From Thainema sp966674685 (GTDB taxonomy: Bacteria > Cyanobacteriota > Cyanobacteriia > Phormidesmidales > Phormidesmidaceae): a stretch of DNA of 64,000 bases. Of the stretch, positions 1 through 9,297 are shown in pieces. Both the position numbers and the translations under genes were made by a program. The notes beneath the pieces were generated by a model. That model saw only the letters and a program-made list of their open reading frames with translations, was not told the origin of the DNA and searched no databases. How positions within the stretch are numbered: the first letter of the stretch is position 1; the number at the start of each line of letters is the position of its first letter. Location: contig CBKWJC010000005.1 of NCBI GenBank assembly GCA_966674685.1, forward strand, positions 60,508 to 124,507, written 5' to 3'.

Positions 1-1
1 A

Positions 2-1369
2 GAATTAGTTCGAATTTCAGACGCCGTTGAAGATGGCAGTATTGCTCAAAATCCTGCACTTTTGGAAACCTTTCAGGCTGTCAAAGCGCAGGGCGGCAAA
101 CTGCATCTAGTCGGTTTATGTTCCGATGGCGGAGTTCATTCCCATGTTGATCATCTTTTTGGCCTGTTAGAAGCCGCGAAGCAGCATGGAGTCACAGATA
201 TCTGTATTCACGCCATCACGGACGGTCGAGATACCAAACCCACCGAAGCCAAAGCCGTAATTCAGCGAATTGAAGAACGGATTGCTCAGATTGGTGTCGG
301 TCGCATCGTAACGCTGATGGGACGCTACTATGCAATGGATCGCGATCGCCGTTGGGATCGGGTAGAGAAGGCCTACATCGCTATGACCCAGAAAGGCAGC
401 GGCGTCGAGCAGCCATTGACGGAGTTAATTCAGGCTTCTTATGATCAAGAGATCACCGACGAGTTTATCCAGCCGATTCGGGTCGCTCCTGGTGCAGTTG
501 AACCTAATGACGGCGTAATTTTCTTCAACTTCCGTCCCGACCGGGCACGGCAGCTCACTCAAGCCTTTGTAGATGCAGACTTTAGTGGCTTCGAGCGCGA
601 ATACGTTCAGCCACTGGCTTTTTGCACATTTACCCAGTACGATCCTAACTTTCCAGTGAAGGTGGCGTTCCAGCCGCAAAATCTGAGCAATATTTTGGGC
701 GAAGTAGTTGCAAATCGAGGCTTGCGCCAGTTTAGAACGGCTGAAACGGAGAAATATGCCCACGTCACCTACTTTTTCAATGGGGGTTTAGAGGAACCCT
801 TCGACGGAGAGGATCGAGAACTCGTCGCGAGTCCAATGGTGGCCACCTACGATCGGGCACCGGAAATGTCAGCCAAAGCGGTCACGGATGTTGCGATCGC
901 AGCTATCAAGAAACAGGTTTACTCTCTGGTGGTCATGAACTACGCCAACCCCGATATGGTTGGGCATACAGGCGTAATGGATGCCGCTGTTCAAGCGATT
1001 GAAGCGGTCGATCAGTCTCTAGGTCGTCTGCTGGAAGCGATAAGTCAAGTTGGCGGCACAGCGATTATCATTGCCGATCACGGCAATGCTGAATATATGT
1101 GGGATGAGCAGGGCAATCCTTGGACAGCTCACACCACTAATCCGGTACCCTTTATTCTGATTGAAGGCGAACGCCGCAAGATTCCAGGTCACGGTACCGA
1201 TGTCCAACTGCGCGAAGATGGCCGGCTGTCAGATATTGCTCCCACCATTTTGGACATCTTGCAGATCCCCCAGCCCCCCGAAATGACGGGTCGTTCAATG
1301 ATCCTGCCAGCGGAAGTGGACGTGAAACCCAATCGTTCTCCCATCCGCGTACCGTTGGCACACAAGTAA
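2..1369 (+). CDS. gpmI: 2,3-bisphosphoglycerate-independent phosphoglycerate mutase, 5'-truncated by window edge
   Basis: This enzyme interconverts 3- and 2-phosphoglycerate in glycolysis, in the cytosol. The reading frame is open to base 2 and runs 455 codons to the TAA at 1367-1369. The family is about 510-530 residues long, so roughly 70-80 N-terminal residues, including the catalytic serine, lie outside the window. Alkaline-phosphatase-superfamily metal motifs are visible: SDGGVHSH, the GRYYAMDRD segment, NYANPDMVGHTG and IADHGNAEYMW. A TTG at position 62 could be mistaken for a start, but homologous sequence continues upstream of it. secG follows on the same strand after 127 bases, which is a common cyanobacterial arrangement. 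The identification is firm. Confidence 0.97.
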   Translation, partial: ELVRISDAVEDGSIAQNPALLETFQAVKAQGGKLHLVGLCSDGGVHSHVDHLFGLLEAAKQHGVTDICIHAITDGRDTKPTEAKAVIQRIEERIAQIGVGRIVTLMGRYYAMDRDRRWDRVEKAYIAMTQKGSGVEQPLTELIQASYDQEITDEFIQPIRVAPGAVEPNDGVIFFNFRPDRARQLTQAFVDADFSGFEREYVQPLAFCTFTQYDPNFPVKVAFQPQNLSNILGEVVANRGLRQFRTAETEKYAHVTYFFNGGLEEPFDGEDRELVASPMVATYDRAPEMSAKAVTDVAIAAIKKQVYSLVVMNYANPDMVGHTGVMDAAVQAIEAVDQSLGRLLEAISQVGGTAIIIADHGNAEYMWDEQGNPWTAHTTNPVPFILIEGERRKIPGHGTDVQLREDGRLSDIAPTILDILQIPQPPEMTGRSMILPAEVDVKPNRSPIRVPLAHK

Positions 1370-1389
1370 GCCCTGCTTTCTCCAGCGAT

Positions 1390-1430
1390 ATGACTCAGAT
1401 GCAGCGACAGTGTCGCCAGATCTGAGTCAT
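1390..1430. terminator. Perfect inverted repeat between gpmI and secG
   Basis: An 11-bp perfect inverted repeat (1390-1400 with 1420-1430, ATGACTCAGAT arms) encloses a second 6-bp pair (GCGACA 1404-1409 with TGTCGC 1411-1416). The folded RNA would be a long hairpin 20 bases after the gpmI stop codon. There is no T-run, so it may be an attenuator or processing site between gpmI and secG and not a true terminator. Confidence 0.5.
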
Positions 1431-1496
1431 CATGGCGCATTGGTGCCAGATCTCAGTAATATAGATAAGCAGATTCAGTTTAGCCAGCGCAGATTT

Positions 1497-1724
1497 ATGT
1501 CACTCGAAACAGTCGTTCAAATTCTCTGGGGATTGTCCGCCCTGGGTCTCATCATCCTCGTGCTGCTCCACAGCCCCAAAGGCGACGGTTTAGGCGGAAT
1601 CGGCGGTCAAGCTCAGCTCTTCACCAGTACCAAAAGCGCTGAGACAACTCTGAACCGCGCAACCTGGACGTTGACTATCGTGTTTATGGGATTGACCGCT
1701 GTCATGAGTGGCGGTTGGATTTAA
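1497..1724 (+). CDS. secG: Preprotein translocase subunit SecG
   Basis: SecG is the small auxiliary subunit of the SecYEG channel in plasma and thylakoid membranes. The 75-residue product has two hydrophobic segments (about residues 5-23 and 52-73) joined by a Gly-rich cytosolic loop with SPKGDGLGGIGG, the hallmark of SecG/Sec61-beta-like bacterial proteins. I chose ATG 1497, which gives MSLETVVQILW and the normal family length. An upstream in-frame start at 1410 would add 29 non-homologous residues and overlap the hairpin at 1390-1430. It lies downstream of gpmI and may be cotranscribed. Confidence 0.93.
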   Translation: MSLETVVQILWGLSALGLIILVLLHSPKGDGLGGIGGQAQLFTSTKSAETTLNRATWTLTIVFMGLTAVMSGGWI

Positions 1725-1806
1725 TCCGTTGCTAACAACGTGAGGCGAGAGGAGTGAGAGGAGTGAGTCGTATTCTTGTCACTTAGTTCTCAGCGCTCAG
1801 TTCTCA

Positions 1807-1892
1807 TACAAAGTCCGGCTGAAACCCCAATTTATTGCTTGTGAAGCGTTTCACAAACAATAAATTGGGGTTTTATGCACAGGTTTGACATC
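1807..1892. repeat. Palindromic dispersed repeat, family A copy 1
   Basis: The element has ends of the AAGTCCGG...GGTTTGACATC type and a long imperfect palindrome: AACCCCAATTTATTG pairs with CAATAAATTGGGGTT around an inner TTGTGAA/TTCACAA pair. The same design is found at 14475-14575, 17990-18091, 21236-21337 and 56325-56426, and as a remnant at 29047-29104. It fills the spacer between the convergent secG and GDPD genes and may also terminate both transcripts. Confidence 0.75.
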
Positions 1893-1945
1893 AGCACTGA
1901 TCTCATTTGTAGCGCTAGTCAACAGAATTGATATAAACCTAGCGA

Positions 1946-2671
1946 CTAGGGCACGATCAGCTCAAAGATAATATTGTCGGCGAACCGCTTTGCTTGTTCA
2001 TAGTCTGCCTTGGTGCGGACTGTCCAAGCGACGGTGGGCCTGCCAAATAGGCGACTAGTTAAAAAAGGTGCGATGTGAGGTAATGCCTGCAAGTCATAGC
2101 CAATGTAGGCTGGCTGGCTAACCGAATTCAGCAATAAGTTGCTGAGCAGGAATTTTTTAGTCCAGGCCAAATCCTCGCCCGCAAAGTTGCCGGAGAGCTG
2201 ACCGCGTGGAACATTGGGTAGATTTTGCTTGAACCAGGCCAGCGTGTACGGGTTGAACGACTGGATGGCGTACTCCCCAGCATAATCGACTAATTTTTGG
2301 GCTAAAACGGTTTCCAAGGGGCCAACGCTGTCTTTACCTTTGCTTTTAATTTCAATCACCAGCGGCACGGCTCCATTCACTGCTGCCAGCACCTCTTCAA
2401 TTAGCGGAATATGATGATCCGTGTTAGCTAAACGCATTGGTTTCAGCGATGCGGCATCCTGGTCGGTAATTTTGCCCGATCCCCCCGTCATTCGGTCGAG
2501 CGTATCGTCATGGAACACAGCGATATTGCCATCTTTGAGCAGGTGAATGTCAATTTCAACGGCATATCCAGGTGCGATCGCAGCTTCGACGGCAGCCAAT
2601 GAATTTTCTGGAATTGAGCCGTTATTGTGGTATCCCCGATGGGCAATTGGTTGATCTTTAAACCAGGCCAT
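1946..2671 (-). CDS. Glycerophosphodiester phosphodiesterase (GDPD family)
   Basis: GDPD-family enzymes hydrolyse glycerophosphodiesters from phospholipid turnover to glycerol-3-phosphate and an alcohol. The 241-residue product has the TIM-barrel signature residues: His11-Arg12 in IAHRGYHNN, the PENS motif at 21-24, Glu39 and Asp41 in VEIDIHLLKDG, and His54 in VFHDDTLDR. There is no signal peptide, so the protein is probably cytosolic. It starts at ATG 2671, 12 bases after the stop of the upstream subtilase, suggesting one minus-strand operon. The length is normal for short bacterial GDPDs (UgpQ-like). Confidence 0.93.
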   Translation of the reverse strand: MAWFKDQPIAHRGYHNNGSIPENSLAAVEAAIAPGYAVEIDIHLLKDGNIAVFHDDTLDRMTGGSGKITDQDAASLKPMRLANTDHHIPLIEEVLAAVNGAVPLVIEIKSKGKDSVGPLETVLAQKLVDYAGEYAIQSFNPYTLAWFKQNLPNVPRGQLSGNFAGEDLAWTKKFLLSNLLLNSVSQPAYIGYDLQALPHIAPFLTSRLFGRPTVAWTVRTKADYEQAKRFADNIIFELIVP

Positions 2672-2683
2672 ATACGTATCACC

Positions 2684-4762
2684 TTATGCTAAACCGAGAT
2701 CAATTTGCCAAAACTGAAGCTGTCCGGTGTTCTCCGGTGCGCGGTCAATCAGCCAGAGCTGCCAGCGCCCGTTAGCGGGTTTGCCGAGCAGAGGGCTGAG
2801 GTTAGGCGTTGTGGCTAAGGAATAGGTGGTTTGTAGCCGGGTTTGGCGACCAAGGATGCGTCCCTGGAGCAGAATTGCCGGATGCTGGGGCGGCAGCAAA
2901 TAGATTTCCAAATCGCCGAGAAAGCTATGGTCAACAGCAAGGGTGACCTGAATCGAATGAATTTCCTGCTGTTCCACAATCACAATATCTCGCTTGATGC
3001 CAGCAGGATCAGCATCGGGGATTGGTGCGATCGCATCATTGCGTCGCTGAATTTGAGTGACGGCTTGGCCGATATCTGGTAGGCGGCGCAGGGCTTCTTG
3101 GACGGCTCGCTGCGCTTGAACACGACCATAGCCAAACCATTCAGAGTGGCCCTGATTGCTGTAGGTGCCCTTCCGCAGGTTCAACTGGGGATCGGGATTG
3201 GGATCAACAACCTTCTCAGCGGTTTGCTCAATCAGCGTTTTGACCTCTGCGGCAGTCAGTTCAGGATTAGCCGAGAGTACCAAAGCCGCGACCCCGGCCA
3301 CCACAGGACAAGCGCTAGAGGTGCCACCGAAGGTATCGGTAAAATCACCTGTGGCATAGCCCAGCTCCGCCAGCCGATCCGCAGTCAATACGCCTCTTCC
3401 TGGCAGCGGCGCAGTAACAGGTGGGCCAGTCAACACTGCTCCCTCACTGGTGAGATAGGTACCCGGTGGAGCATTATTGCTCGGTGCGGCGACAGAAATT
3501 TGTTTGCCCCAGTTGCTGTACGCGGCCTTGCGATTCAGGCTGGTGATGGCAGAAACGGCAATTACGTCCGGATGCACAGCAAATCCGTTGAGCCACTGAG
3601 TTTCGCCTTTGAGGAGTTCTTTCGACCAGCCCGCCTCGTTAATTGGGCCACTCACGGGTCGGTTGGCATTGCCAGCAGCGAATAGGATGACGCAGCCTTT
3701 GCCGTTCCTGCCCTCGGTAGCGGCGCGATGAATGGCCAGTCGCTGTCGTAGAGATAGGGGAAAGTAAACGGCACTAACGCCCCAGCTACAGGAAATTACA
3801 TCAGCCCCGTAGGTCATTGCCCAGCCGAACATGCGCTCAACCGAGTCGTCGTCAATATAGCCCGTGCTGCGAATCGGCATCAGTGCACAACCGGGCGCGA
3901 CACCGACGATGCCCTGACCGTTTTCTTCTGCGATCGCAACTCCTGCGACTGCTGTGCCGTGATTCTCGGCGGGCTGCTCCGGCATGGGTAAGAAATCCTG
4001 AGCATAAAAATCGTAGGGAGCCACAATTTTGCCGAGTCCCTGAAAATCGGGATGGTTCAGATCAAAGCCATCGTCAATAATCGCTACAACAACAGAGCGA
4101 TGACCCCGCGTTAGTTCCCAGGCTGCTTCAATTGCAATATGGGAATTGGCCGCCAGTGCAGCCCCACCATCATGCTGGAGATACCACTGCTCAGCATAGA
4201 GGGGATCAGTTGGGCGATAGAGCGCCTGAGTTTGGATGATTACATCCGGCTCAGCTACAAGGACATGAGGCGAGGCCGTGAGCCGATTAGCAAGCTTGAT
4301 CGGATTTTCGGCAGCCGCCTTCCCGACCTGGACAACATAGGTACCCGCTAGTCCGGCAATGGGCTGTACGATGTTCAAGCCCAAGTCCGCCAGTAATGTC
4401 TCAATCGTTGCAGTCGGAGTCGCCTCCGCAAACTGGACGGTGATCTGATCGCCCAAGTACACAGCCGTGGCAGGGCTGGATTCCAGACTGTAAACATGAC
4501 TGGCAAAGCGCACTGTATCCAGTTGCCGCGCTTGAGTCATGGCAGATTCGAGCTGGTCAGCGGTCACGGTAATTTCAAATAGATCCCCGGTGGGAATGCG
4601 GCGAATCGCTTGAGGTTGCAGAGCCGTTTGCAAAATCGCGGGATCGCTCGCGTCGTTAACCAGGCGCACGGTGAAGCGATCGCGCAGTTTGGTCAGCAGC
4701 AGTTCTTCTCCGCCGCGCTGGAGAATCAGTCCTCGATACTCGGGTTGGATGTCTGCGGCCAT
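2684..4762 (-). CDS. Subtilisin-like serine protease (S8) with C-terminal P-domain-like region
   Basis: The product is a 692-residue S8 protease. From the chosen ATG, residues 1-180 form a propeptide-like region and the catalytic domain spans about 210-550. The triad is visible: Asp230 in VAIIDDGFD, His268 in ENHGTAVAGV and Ser482 in FGGTSSACPVV. The last 110 residues resemble the proprotein-convertase P domain (SFLGDLEIYLLPP, TGQLQFWQIDLG). No signal peptide is apparent, so the export route is unclear. The frame extends to a TTG at 4825, adding 21 residues; I prefer ATG 4762 because neither start has a clear ribosome-binding site. The downstream GDPD gene follows after 12 bases. Confidence 0.9.
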   Translation of the reverse strand: MAADIQPEYRGLILQRGGEELLLTKLRDRFTVRLVNDASDPAILQTALQPQAIRRIPTGDLFEITVTADQLESAMTQARQLDTVRFASHVYSLESSPATAVYLGDQITVQFAEATPTATIETLLADLGLNIVQPIAGLAGTYVVQVGKAAAENPIKLANRLTASPHVLVAEPDVIIQTQALYRPTDPLYAEQWYLQHDGGAALAANSHIAIEAAWELTRGHRSVVVAIIDDGFDLNHPDFQGLGKIVAPYDFYAQDFLPMPEQPAENHGTAVAGVAIAEENGQGIVGVAPGCALMPIRSTGYIDDDSVERMFGWAMTYGADVISCSWGVSAVYFPLSLRQRLAIHRAATEGRNGKGCVILFAAGNANRPVSGPINEAGWSKELLKGETQWLNGFAVHPDVIAVSAITSLNRKAAYSNWGKQISVAAPSNNAPPGTYLTSEGAVLTGPPVTAPLPGRGVLTADRLAELGYATGDFTDTFGGTSSACPVVAGVAALVLSANPELTAAEVKTLIEQTAEKVVDPNPDPQLNLRKGTYSNQGHSEWFGYGRVQAQRAVQEALRRLPDIGQAVTQIQRRNDAIAPIPDADPAGIKRDIVIVEQQEIHSIQVTLAVDHSFLGDLEIYLLPPQHPAILLQGRILGRQTRLQTTYSLATTPNLSPLLGKPANGRWQLWLIDRAPENTGQLQFWQIDLGLA

Positions 4763-5013
4763 AACGTTCGTCCGGGAACCTAGCGTCAAACAGTAAGGTC
4801 TACCTATGGGTGTGGTGTTCAGCAATGTTTAACTATTGGGTTAACCATTGCCAAGTGGCACTTCGTTGGGGGCAAACGTGCAATCCCCGGTTGCGATCGC
4901 GATTTCGCAATCTAGCAATAAAGCATTTGGGAATCACCAAAGTGGCAGAGTTGTAATGATAAGATACGCGAAGGTTAATCTGTCTCGTTTTCCCCGATAC
5001 ACAACGTTACTCC

Positions 5014-5604
5014 ATGCTTCTCCGTCAAAATAAGTTTATGACTTCATCTTTTTCTTGGTTGGCGCTGCCCTTAACGGGAGCAATTCTGCTCGGCATGCCA
5101 ATGTCACTAAAAGCGCAAGAAGTGTTACCAGAGGAGTCCTCTGCTGAAATCGAGACGCCGGACGACCTTCGGGTGCAAACCAATGTTCTCAGCATGTCTG
5201 GTGGAGAGCGACTCTTACAGGAAGCTAGCAGCGCGGTTTCAGCCCAAAACTATGATCTAGCAGAGACGAAGCTGCAAGAGGCTCGCCAAGTATTCAATCA
5301 GCTTTCAAATTTCTATCAGCAGTTGTCTTCAAGCTTTACGGGAGTTGATAACCGGATTGCGGAAGCGAATCGAACGAATGCTCTAAGTGCGGCTGAAATG
5401 CGCGATCAGGCGACCTATCAGCTTGCGCTGGTGCATCGTGCTCAAAATCAGCCTGAGCTAGCTGTGCCGCTACTGGTTCAAATCATTGGCAGCCAGTCGC
5501 CCACTCGTGATCTGGGTGAAAAGGCGTATCAGCAACTGTTTGAGATGGGCTTTGTTGATGACAACTATCCCCGCACGGCGGCAAGTTCGTCTGAAGAAGG
5601 CTAG
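5014..5604 (+). CDS. Exported alpha-helical protein of unknown function
   Basis: I do not recognise a named family. The 196-residue product begins with a signal peptide (basic start, hydrophobic stretch WLALPLTGAILLGM, likely cleavage after SLKAQ). The mature part is helical, rich in Gln, Glu and Ala. It contains a TPR-like stretch (LLQEASSAVSAQNYDLAETK, then QLALVHRAQNQPELAVPLL), so a periplasmic TPR-type scaffold is one possibility. A second in-frame ATG at 5038 would still keep the signal peptide. The gene is monocistronic, diverges from the subtilase and is followed by a strong hairpin at 5641-5668. Confidence 0.8.
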   Translation: MLLRQNKFMTSSFSWLALPLTGAILLGMPMSLKAQEVLPEESSAEIETPDDLRVQTNVLSMSGGERLLQEASSAVSAQNYDLAETKLQEARQVFNQLSNFYQQLSSSFTGVDNRIAEANRTNALSAAEMRDQATYQLALVHRAQNQPELAVPLLVQIIGSQSPTRDLGEKAYQQLFEMGFVDDNYPRTAASSSEEG

Positions 5605-5640
5605 TTAGCTAACATTAATTCAAAATTAAAGACCCCGTAG

Positions 5641-5668
5641 GGTGTGTCACGGCGAAGCCTGACGCACC
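5641..5668 (+). terminator. Hairpin with T-run after the exported helical protein gene
   Basis: GGTGTGTCACGGC pairs with GCCTGACGCACC around a GAA loop, followed by TTTTTG. The rest of the 492-base spacer (5605-6096) holds no convincing gene. A 73-codon frame at 5644-5865 starts inside this hairpin and has no protein-like features. The hairpin resembles a short interspersed repeat often seen in cyanobacterial spacers. Confidence 0.6.
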
Positions 5669-6096
5669 TTTTTGCTATGTATCAACGTGTAATCCACCAT
5701 GAATTGAGTACGGCAATCATTGATGAGGGTCGTGAGATTCGCAGTTTGTCCCTATGCATGAATAAATTCAGCGGTGCAATCGTTCTTGTTGCAAGTGCGA
5801 TTAACGAGTTCAGGTGTGCAGACGTTGTATTGACAAGCGACAATAACGAAGTCAGACGCGAATAAAGGTCTGCACAGGTGTAACTAACGTATTCAGGTAT
5901 GAACTCGGCATTGACGCGGGGTTAATAAAGATCGCGAGGGCGAATTTGACGTTTGCTGGGGTCTAATCGTTGTTGGTGCAGGTGCGATCGCATAATTCGC
6001 TCATATCAACATTTTTGCAAGTGGATAACAAAGCTGGGCACTAGCTGAAATGTTGAGTTATGGTCTAGGCAACTTTATGCATAGACTGGTTTGACA

Positions 6097-9000
6097 ATGG
6101 CAGCAGTTCAGCGGTTTTGGGATTTCCTCAATACAGATATCAAAGAGCTAGTTTCGCTCGATACGATGGATGGCTCGGTTGATACGGCGGCAGAGGTGTT
6201 TAAGTTAGCGGAAACGCTACAGGATGAGGATATCCAGGATTTAGCGGGCTGGGTCGAAAAAAGTGGTTCGCTGTTAGATGTACTGACCACGCCGGAAGCA
6301 GAACTAATTGAATCAGTGTTACCGTTTGCCAAAATTGCAACGGGATTACTGAAGTTTTATATCTTAAAGACCAAGAAACAAATAACCTACCCGCAGTCTG
6401 TAATATTAGTTTGTTTATCTGCTTACACAGAAAGCTTAAAGGAATTTACTGTAGGAATTCAGGTTTCGAGACGAGCAGCGAAACATAAACTTGAAAAGCC
6501 GCAATCTTGGAAAGACTTTGAATTAACAGAAGCAGAAGCAAACCAAGTTCTAGTTTGCTTTAGAACGTCGAAGCTAGCTGAAGACTTACGTCAGTTAATA
6601 GTTCAACACTTTCAACAGCTTGGAGTAGAAACTGAACGGGCTATCTTAATCACAGAAAGAGCCGTATGGCAGACTCACCGTTACATTACGAAAGCATGGA
6701 GCCAGTTACCGACTGAAGCTCGTAGCTTTCTAGGTGGAGCTTCAGTTGCTGAGTGGGCGGAAGAGCAACGTAAATATCAAAGTATTGATACGTATTTGCA
6801 GGAATTTATTTCACCCAATCCAAGCAACTCAATGCGAAAGGTCCAATGGCAGGTATTCAATGAGCCATTTACGTTCAAGGAATTATATGTGCCTCTGCGA
6901 GCTCAGCCGTTAGATGGCAATGGAGAAGTAGCGAAATACAGTAAATCTATTGGATTAGAAACATGGGCAAAGCAGTTGCTCAATGACTACAACAAGCAGA
7001 ACCAAATTTTGTTTGTTCAAGCAGGGCCAGGGCGTGGTAAAAGCGTTTTTTGTCGGATATTTGCGGATTGGGTACGAGAAAACTGGTATCCGATTTGGAT
7101 ACCTATTCTGATTCGGCTCCGGGATTTGCCAAAGCTGCAAGATCGGATTGAGGATACGTTAAAAAGTGCGCTGAGTACTGATTTTGCTGAAAATGACAAT
7201 GGCTGGCTGACAGATCGGAATACCCGCTTTTTATTCTTGCTGGATGGTTTTGATGAATTACTGATGGAAGGTCGTACAACTGGGGGATTGGAACTATTTC
7301 TGGATCAAGTTGGCAAATTTCAAGAGCGCTGCACCAGCCCAGAAATGGGACATCGTGTGATTGTAACTGGCCGACCGCTAGCGCTACATGGCGTGGAGCG
7401 ATTGCTGCCCAACAATCTAGAGCGCGTGAAAATTTTACCGATGGGTAAGCTAGAGCAAGAACAGTGGCTAACACAGTGGCAAAAATTAGTAGCAGTAGAC
7501 AAAGCTCAACAATTCAGAGAATTTTTACAGAACGATCAATGTCCAACTCGGATTAAAGGTTCAGGTGATGAAACTGGTTTAGCACAAGAGCCCTTGCTGC
7601 TGTATTTACTGGCAGCAATGCATCGAGATGATGAGCTAAATCTAGAAACATTTGCTGGGGCAGATAGCACTCAGGCAAAAGTACTGATCTATCAAAAAAC
7701 TTTAGATTGGGTACTCACAAAACAGCGGCCAGATTGGCTGAATCGAGATTTGACAGAGATGGAAACAGAAGGACTGCGGCGAATTTTAGCTGAAGCAGGA
7801 CTCTGTGTGATTCAGTCTGGGGGCGAATGCGCTGCGATTCAAATGATTGAAGATCGGCTAAAGACCGATGATGAAGCTCGTACTCTATTGGAAGAGGCAC
7901 AAGAACGGCTGAATGAAAATCCATTGCGGAATGCTTTAGCGGCATTTTATTTGCAGGCCGGACGTAAAGGTTCTGGTTCGGTCGAATTTGCTCATAAAAG
8001 TTTTAGCGAGTTTCTCTGTGCTGAACGAATCAAAGAAGCACTGCTCGATTGGTCACAACTGGGCGGAAGAAGAGGCAATCTCTATCTAGTCTCAGACCAA
8101 GAACTATTTTGGGAAATTTACGATCTGTTTGGCACTCCAATTTTAACGCCTGAGATTGTGGAGTATTTGATAGTTTTGTTAACCAGCAGTGATGAGTATC
8201 AACCGGTTCAATTATTCGAGCGACTACACGATTTCTATCTATGCTGGTGTGAAGGTGAATTTATTGATGCGGAAGAGCGAAATCTTCCGCAAGAAAAGAT
8301 GCGTACATTGCGAAAACAGAATATCCAGACTGGCCTACGACAGGTGGATGTATATGCTGGTTTAAATGTGATGATTTTGCTGTTTAAGCTACATGCCAAT
8401 GCATGGCAAGATTATGATCCCAAAGATAGAACAGTACCCAAACCTGAAATCGAATTTTTTCCTTGTGGAATCCCTGATACCGATATGTTTCAGGAGGACA
8501 AGTTACTTAATCAAATTCATTATGCAGATGCACTAGGAGCTTTTACATTTACCAAAATTATCGGCCCACACTTGGCTTATGCTAATCTTGCCAGAACTGA
8601 TCTTGATAGTGTCAATTTCTCCTATGCAAACCTTTCTTATGCAAATCTGTCTAACGCTATTCTTCCAAATGCCAATCTCTATGAAGCCAATCTAATTTCT
8701 GCCAATCTCCATGAAGCCAATCTAATTTCTGCCAATCTCTATGAAGCCAATCTAATTTCTGCCAATCTCTATGAAGCCAATCTAACAAGGACTAATTTCT
8801 CTCGTGCCAATCTAACAAACGCTAATCTTTCTGAAGCTAATCTCAACAGTGCTGATCTTTCCGAAGCTGATCTCAACAGTGCTGATCTTTCTGAAGCTAA
8901 TCTCGACAGTGCTGACTTTGGACATGCTAAATTGATGCGTACTAATTTCAATCGATCTAACCTCACTCATGCCAATTTTACTGGTGCCTGTTTAATTCGA

Positions 9001-9297
9001 ACTAATCTGTCTTATACCAATCTTTCTTATACCAACTTTGATAGCGCCAATCTTTCTCGTGCCAATCTTTCTCGTGCCAATCTTTCTCGTGCCAATCTTG
9101 ATAGTACCAACTTTTATTGTGCCAACCTAGACGGTGCCAATCTCTCTTATGCTAATTTTGTTGGCACAAATCTCTATTGTGCTAACCTTCCACGTGCTTA
9201 TATTGATAGAGTAAATCTAGTTAATGTTGATCTCTCTCGTGCCAATATTAACGGTGCTATCATAAAAAACTCCGATTTCAATATTGAAGCTGATTAG
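6097..9297 (+). CDS. NACHT NTPase (NLR-like) with C-terminal pentapeptide repeats
   Basis: The product is a STAND-class NTPase of 1066 residues. The N-terminal 270 residues are helical, like the helical domains found before bacterial NACHT modules. The NACHT domain follows: Walker A AGPGRGKS near residues 308-315, Walker B LFLLDGFDELL near 378-388, and a winged-helix-like FAHKSFSEFLCAERI near 630-645. A linker leads to a pentapeptide-repeat beta-helix from about residue 825 to the end, the position taken by LRR, WD40 or TPR sensors in other NLRs. Bacterial NACHT proteins are known in anti-phage defence; this role is inferred. I start at ATG 6097; a TTG two codons earlier is less likely. I see no HIP1 site in 3.2 kb and the base composition is AT-richer than in neighbours, suggesting transfer. 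Confidence 0.88.
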   Translation: MAAVQRFWDFLNTDIKELVSLDTMDGSVDTAAEVFKLAETLQDEDIQDLAGWVEKSGSLLDVLTTPEAELIESVLPFAKIATGLLKFYILKTKKQITYPQSVILVCLSAYTESLKEFTVGIQVSRRAAKHKLEKPQSWKDFELTEAEANQVLVCFRTSKLAEDLRQLIVQHFQQLGVETERAILITERAVWQTHRYITKAWSQLPTEARSFLGGASVAEWAEEQRKYQSIDTYLQEFISPNPSNSMRKVQWQVFNEPFTFKELYVPLRAQPLDGNGEVAKYSKSIGLETWAKQLLNDYNKQNQILFVQAGPGRGKSVFCRIFADWVRENWYPIWIPILIRLRDLPKLQDRIEDTLKSALSTDFAENDNGWLTDRNTRFLFLLDGFDELLMEGRTTGGLELFLDQVGKFQERCTSPEMGHRVIVTGRPLALHGVERLLPNNLERVKILPMGKLEQEQWLTQWQKLVAVDKAQQFREFLQNDQCPTRIKGSGDETGLAQEPLLLYLLAAMHRDDELNLETFAGADSTQAKVLIYQKTLDWVLTKQRPDWLNRDLTEMETEGLRRILAEAGLCVIQSGGECAAIQMIEDRLKTDDEARTLLEEAQERLNENPLRNALAAFYLQAGRKGSGSVEFAHKSFSEFLCAERIKEALLDWSQLGGRRGNLYLVSDQELFWEIYDLFGTPILTPEIVEYLIVLLTSSDEYQPVQLFERLHDFYLCWCEGEFIDAEERNLPQEKMRTLRKQNIQTGLRQVDVYAGLNVMILLFKLHANAWQDYDPKDRTVPKPEIEFFPCGIPDTDMFQEDKLLNQIHYADALGAFTFTKIIGPHLAYANLARTDLDSVNFSYANLSYANLSNAILPNANLYEANLISANLHEANLISANLYEANLISANLYEANLTRTNFSRANLTNANLSEANLNSADLSEADLNSADLSEANLDSADFGHAKLMRTNFNRSNLTHANFTGACLIRTNLSYTNLSYTNFDSANLSRANLSRANLSRANLDSTNFYCANLDGANLSYANFVGTNLYCANLPRAYIDRVNLVNVDLSRANINGAIIKNSDFNIEAD
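8671..8790 (+). repeat. 30-bp tandem repeat, four units, inside the pentapeptide region
   Basis: Four 30-bp units start at 8671, 8701, 8731 and 8761, beginning GCCAATCTC and containing ATGAAGCCAATCTAATTTCT. They are nearly identical, differing at single bases, with the last unit diverging at its end. Each encodes two pentapeptides (ANLYE ANLIS). Similar young arrays follow: about three 30-bp units at 8821-8910, and three identical 15-bp units (GCCAATCTTTCTCGT) at 9046-9090. Near identity at synonymous positions points to recent slippage or unequal exchange. Confidence 0.92.

Noticed and set aside
5644..5865. 73-codon frame in the spacer before the NACHT gene
   Set aside because: It begins inside a hairpin repeat, has no ribosome-binding site and no protein-like pattern.
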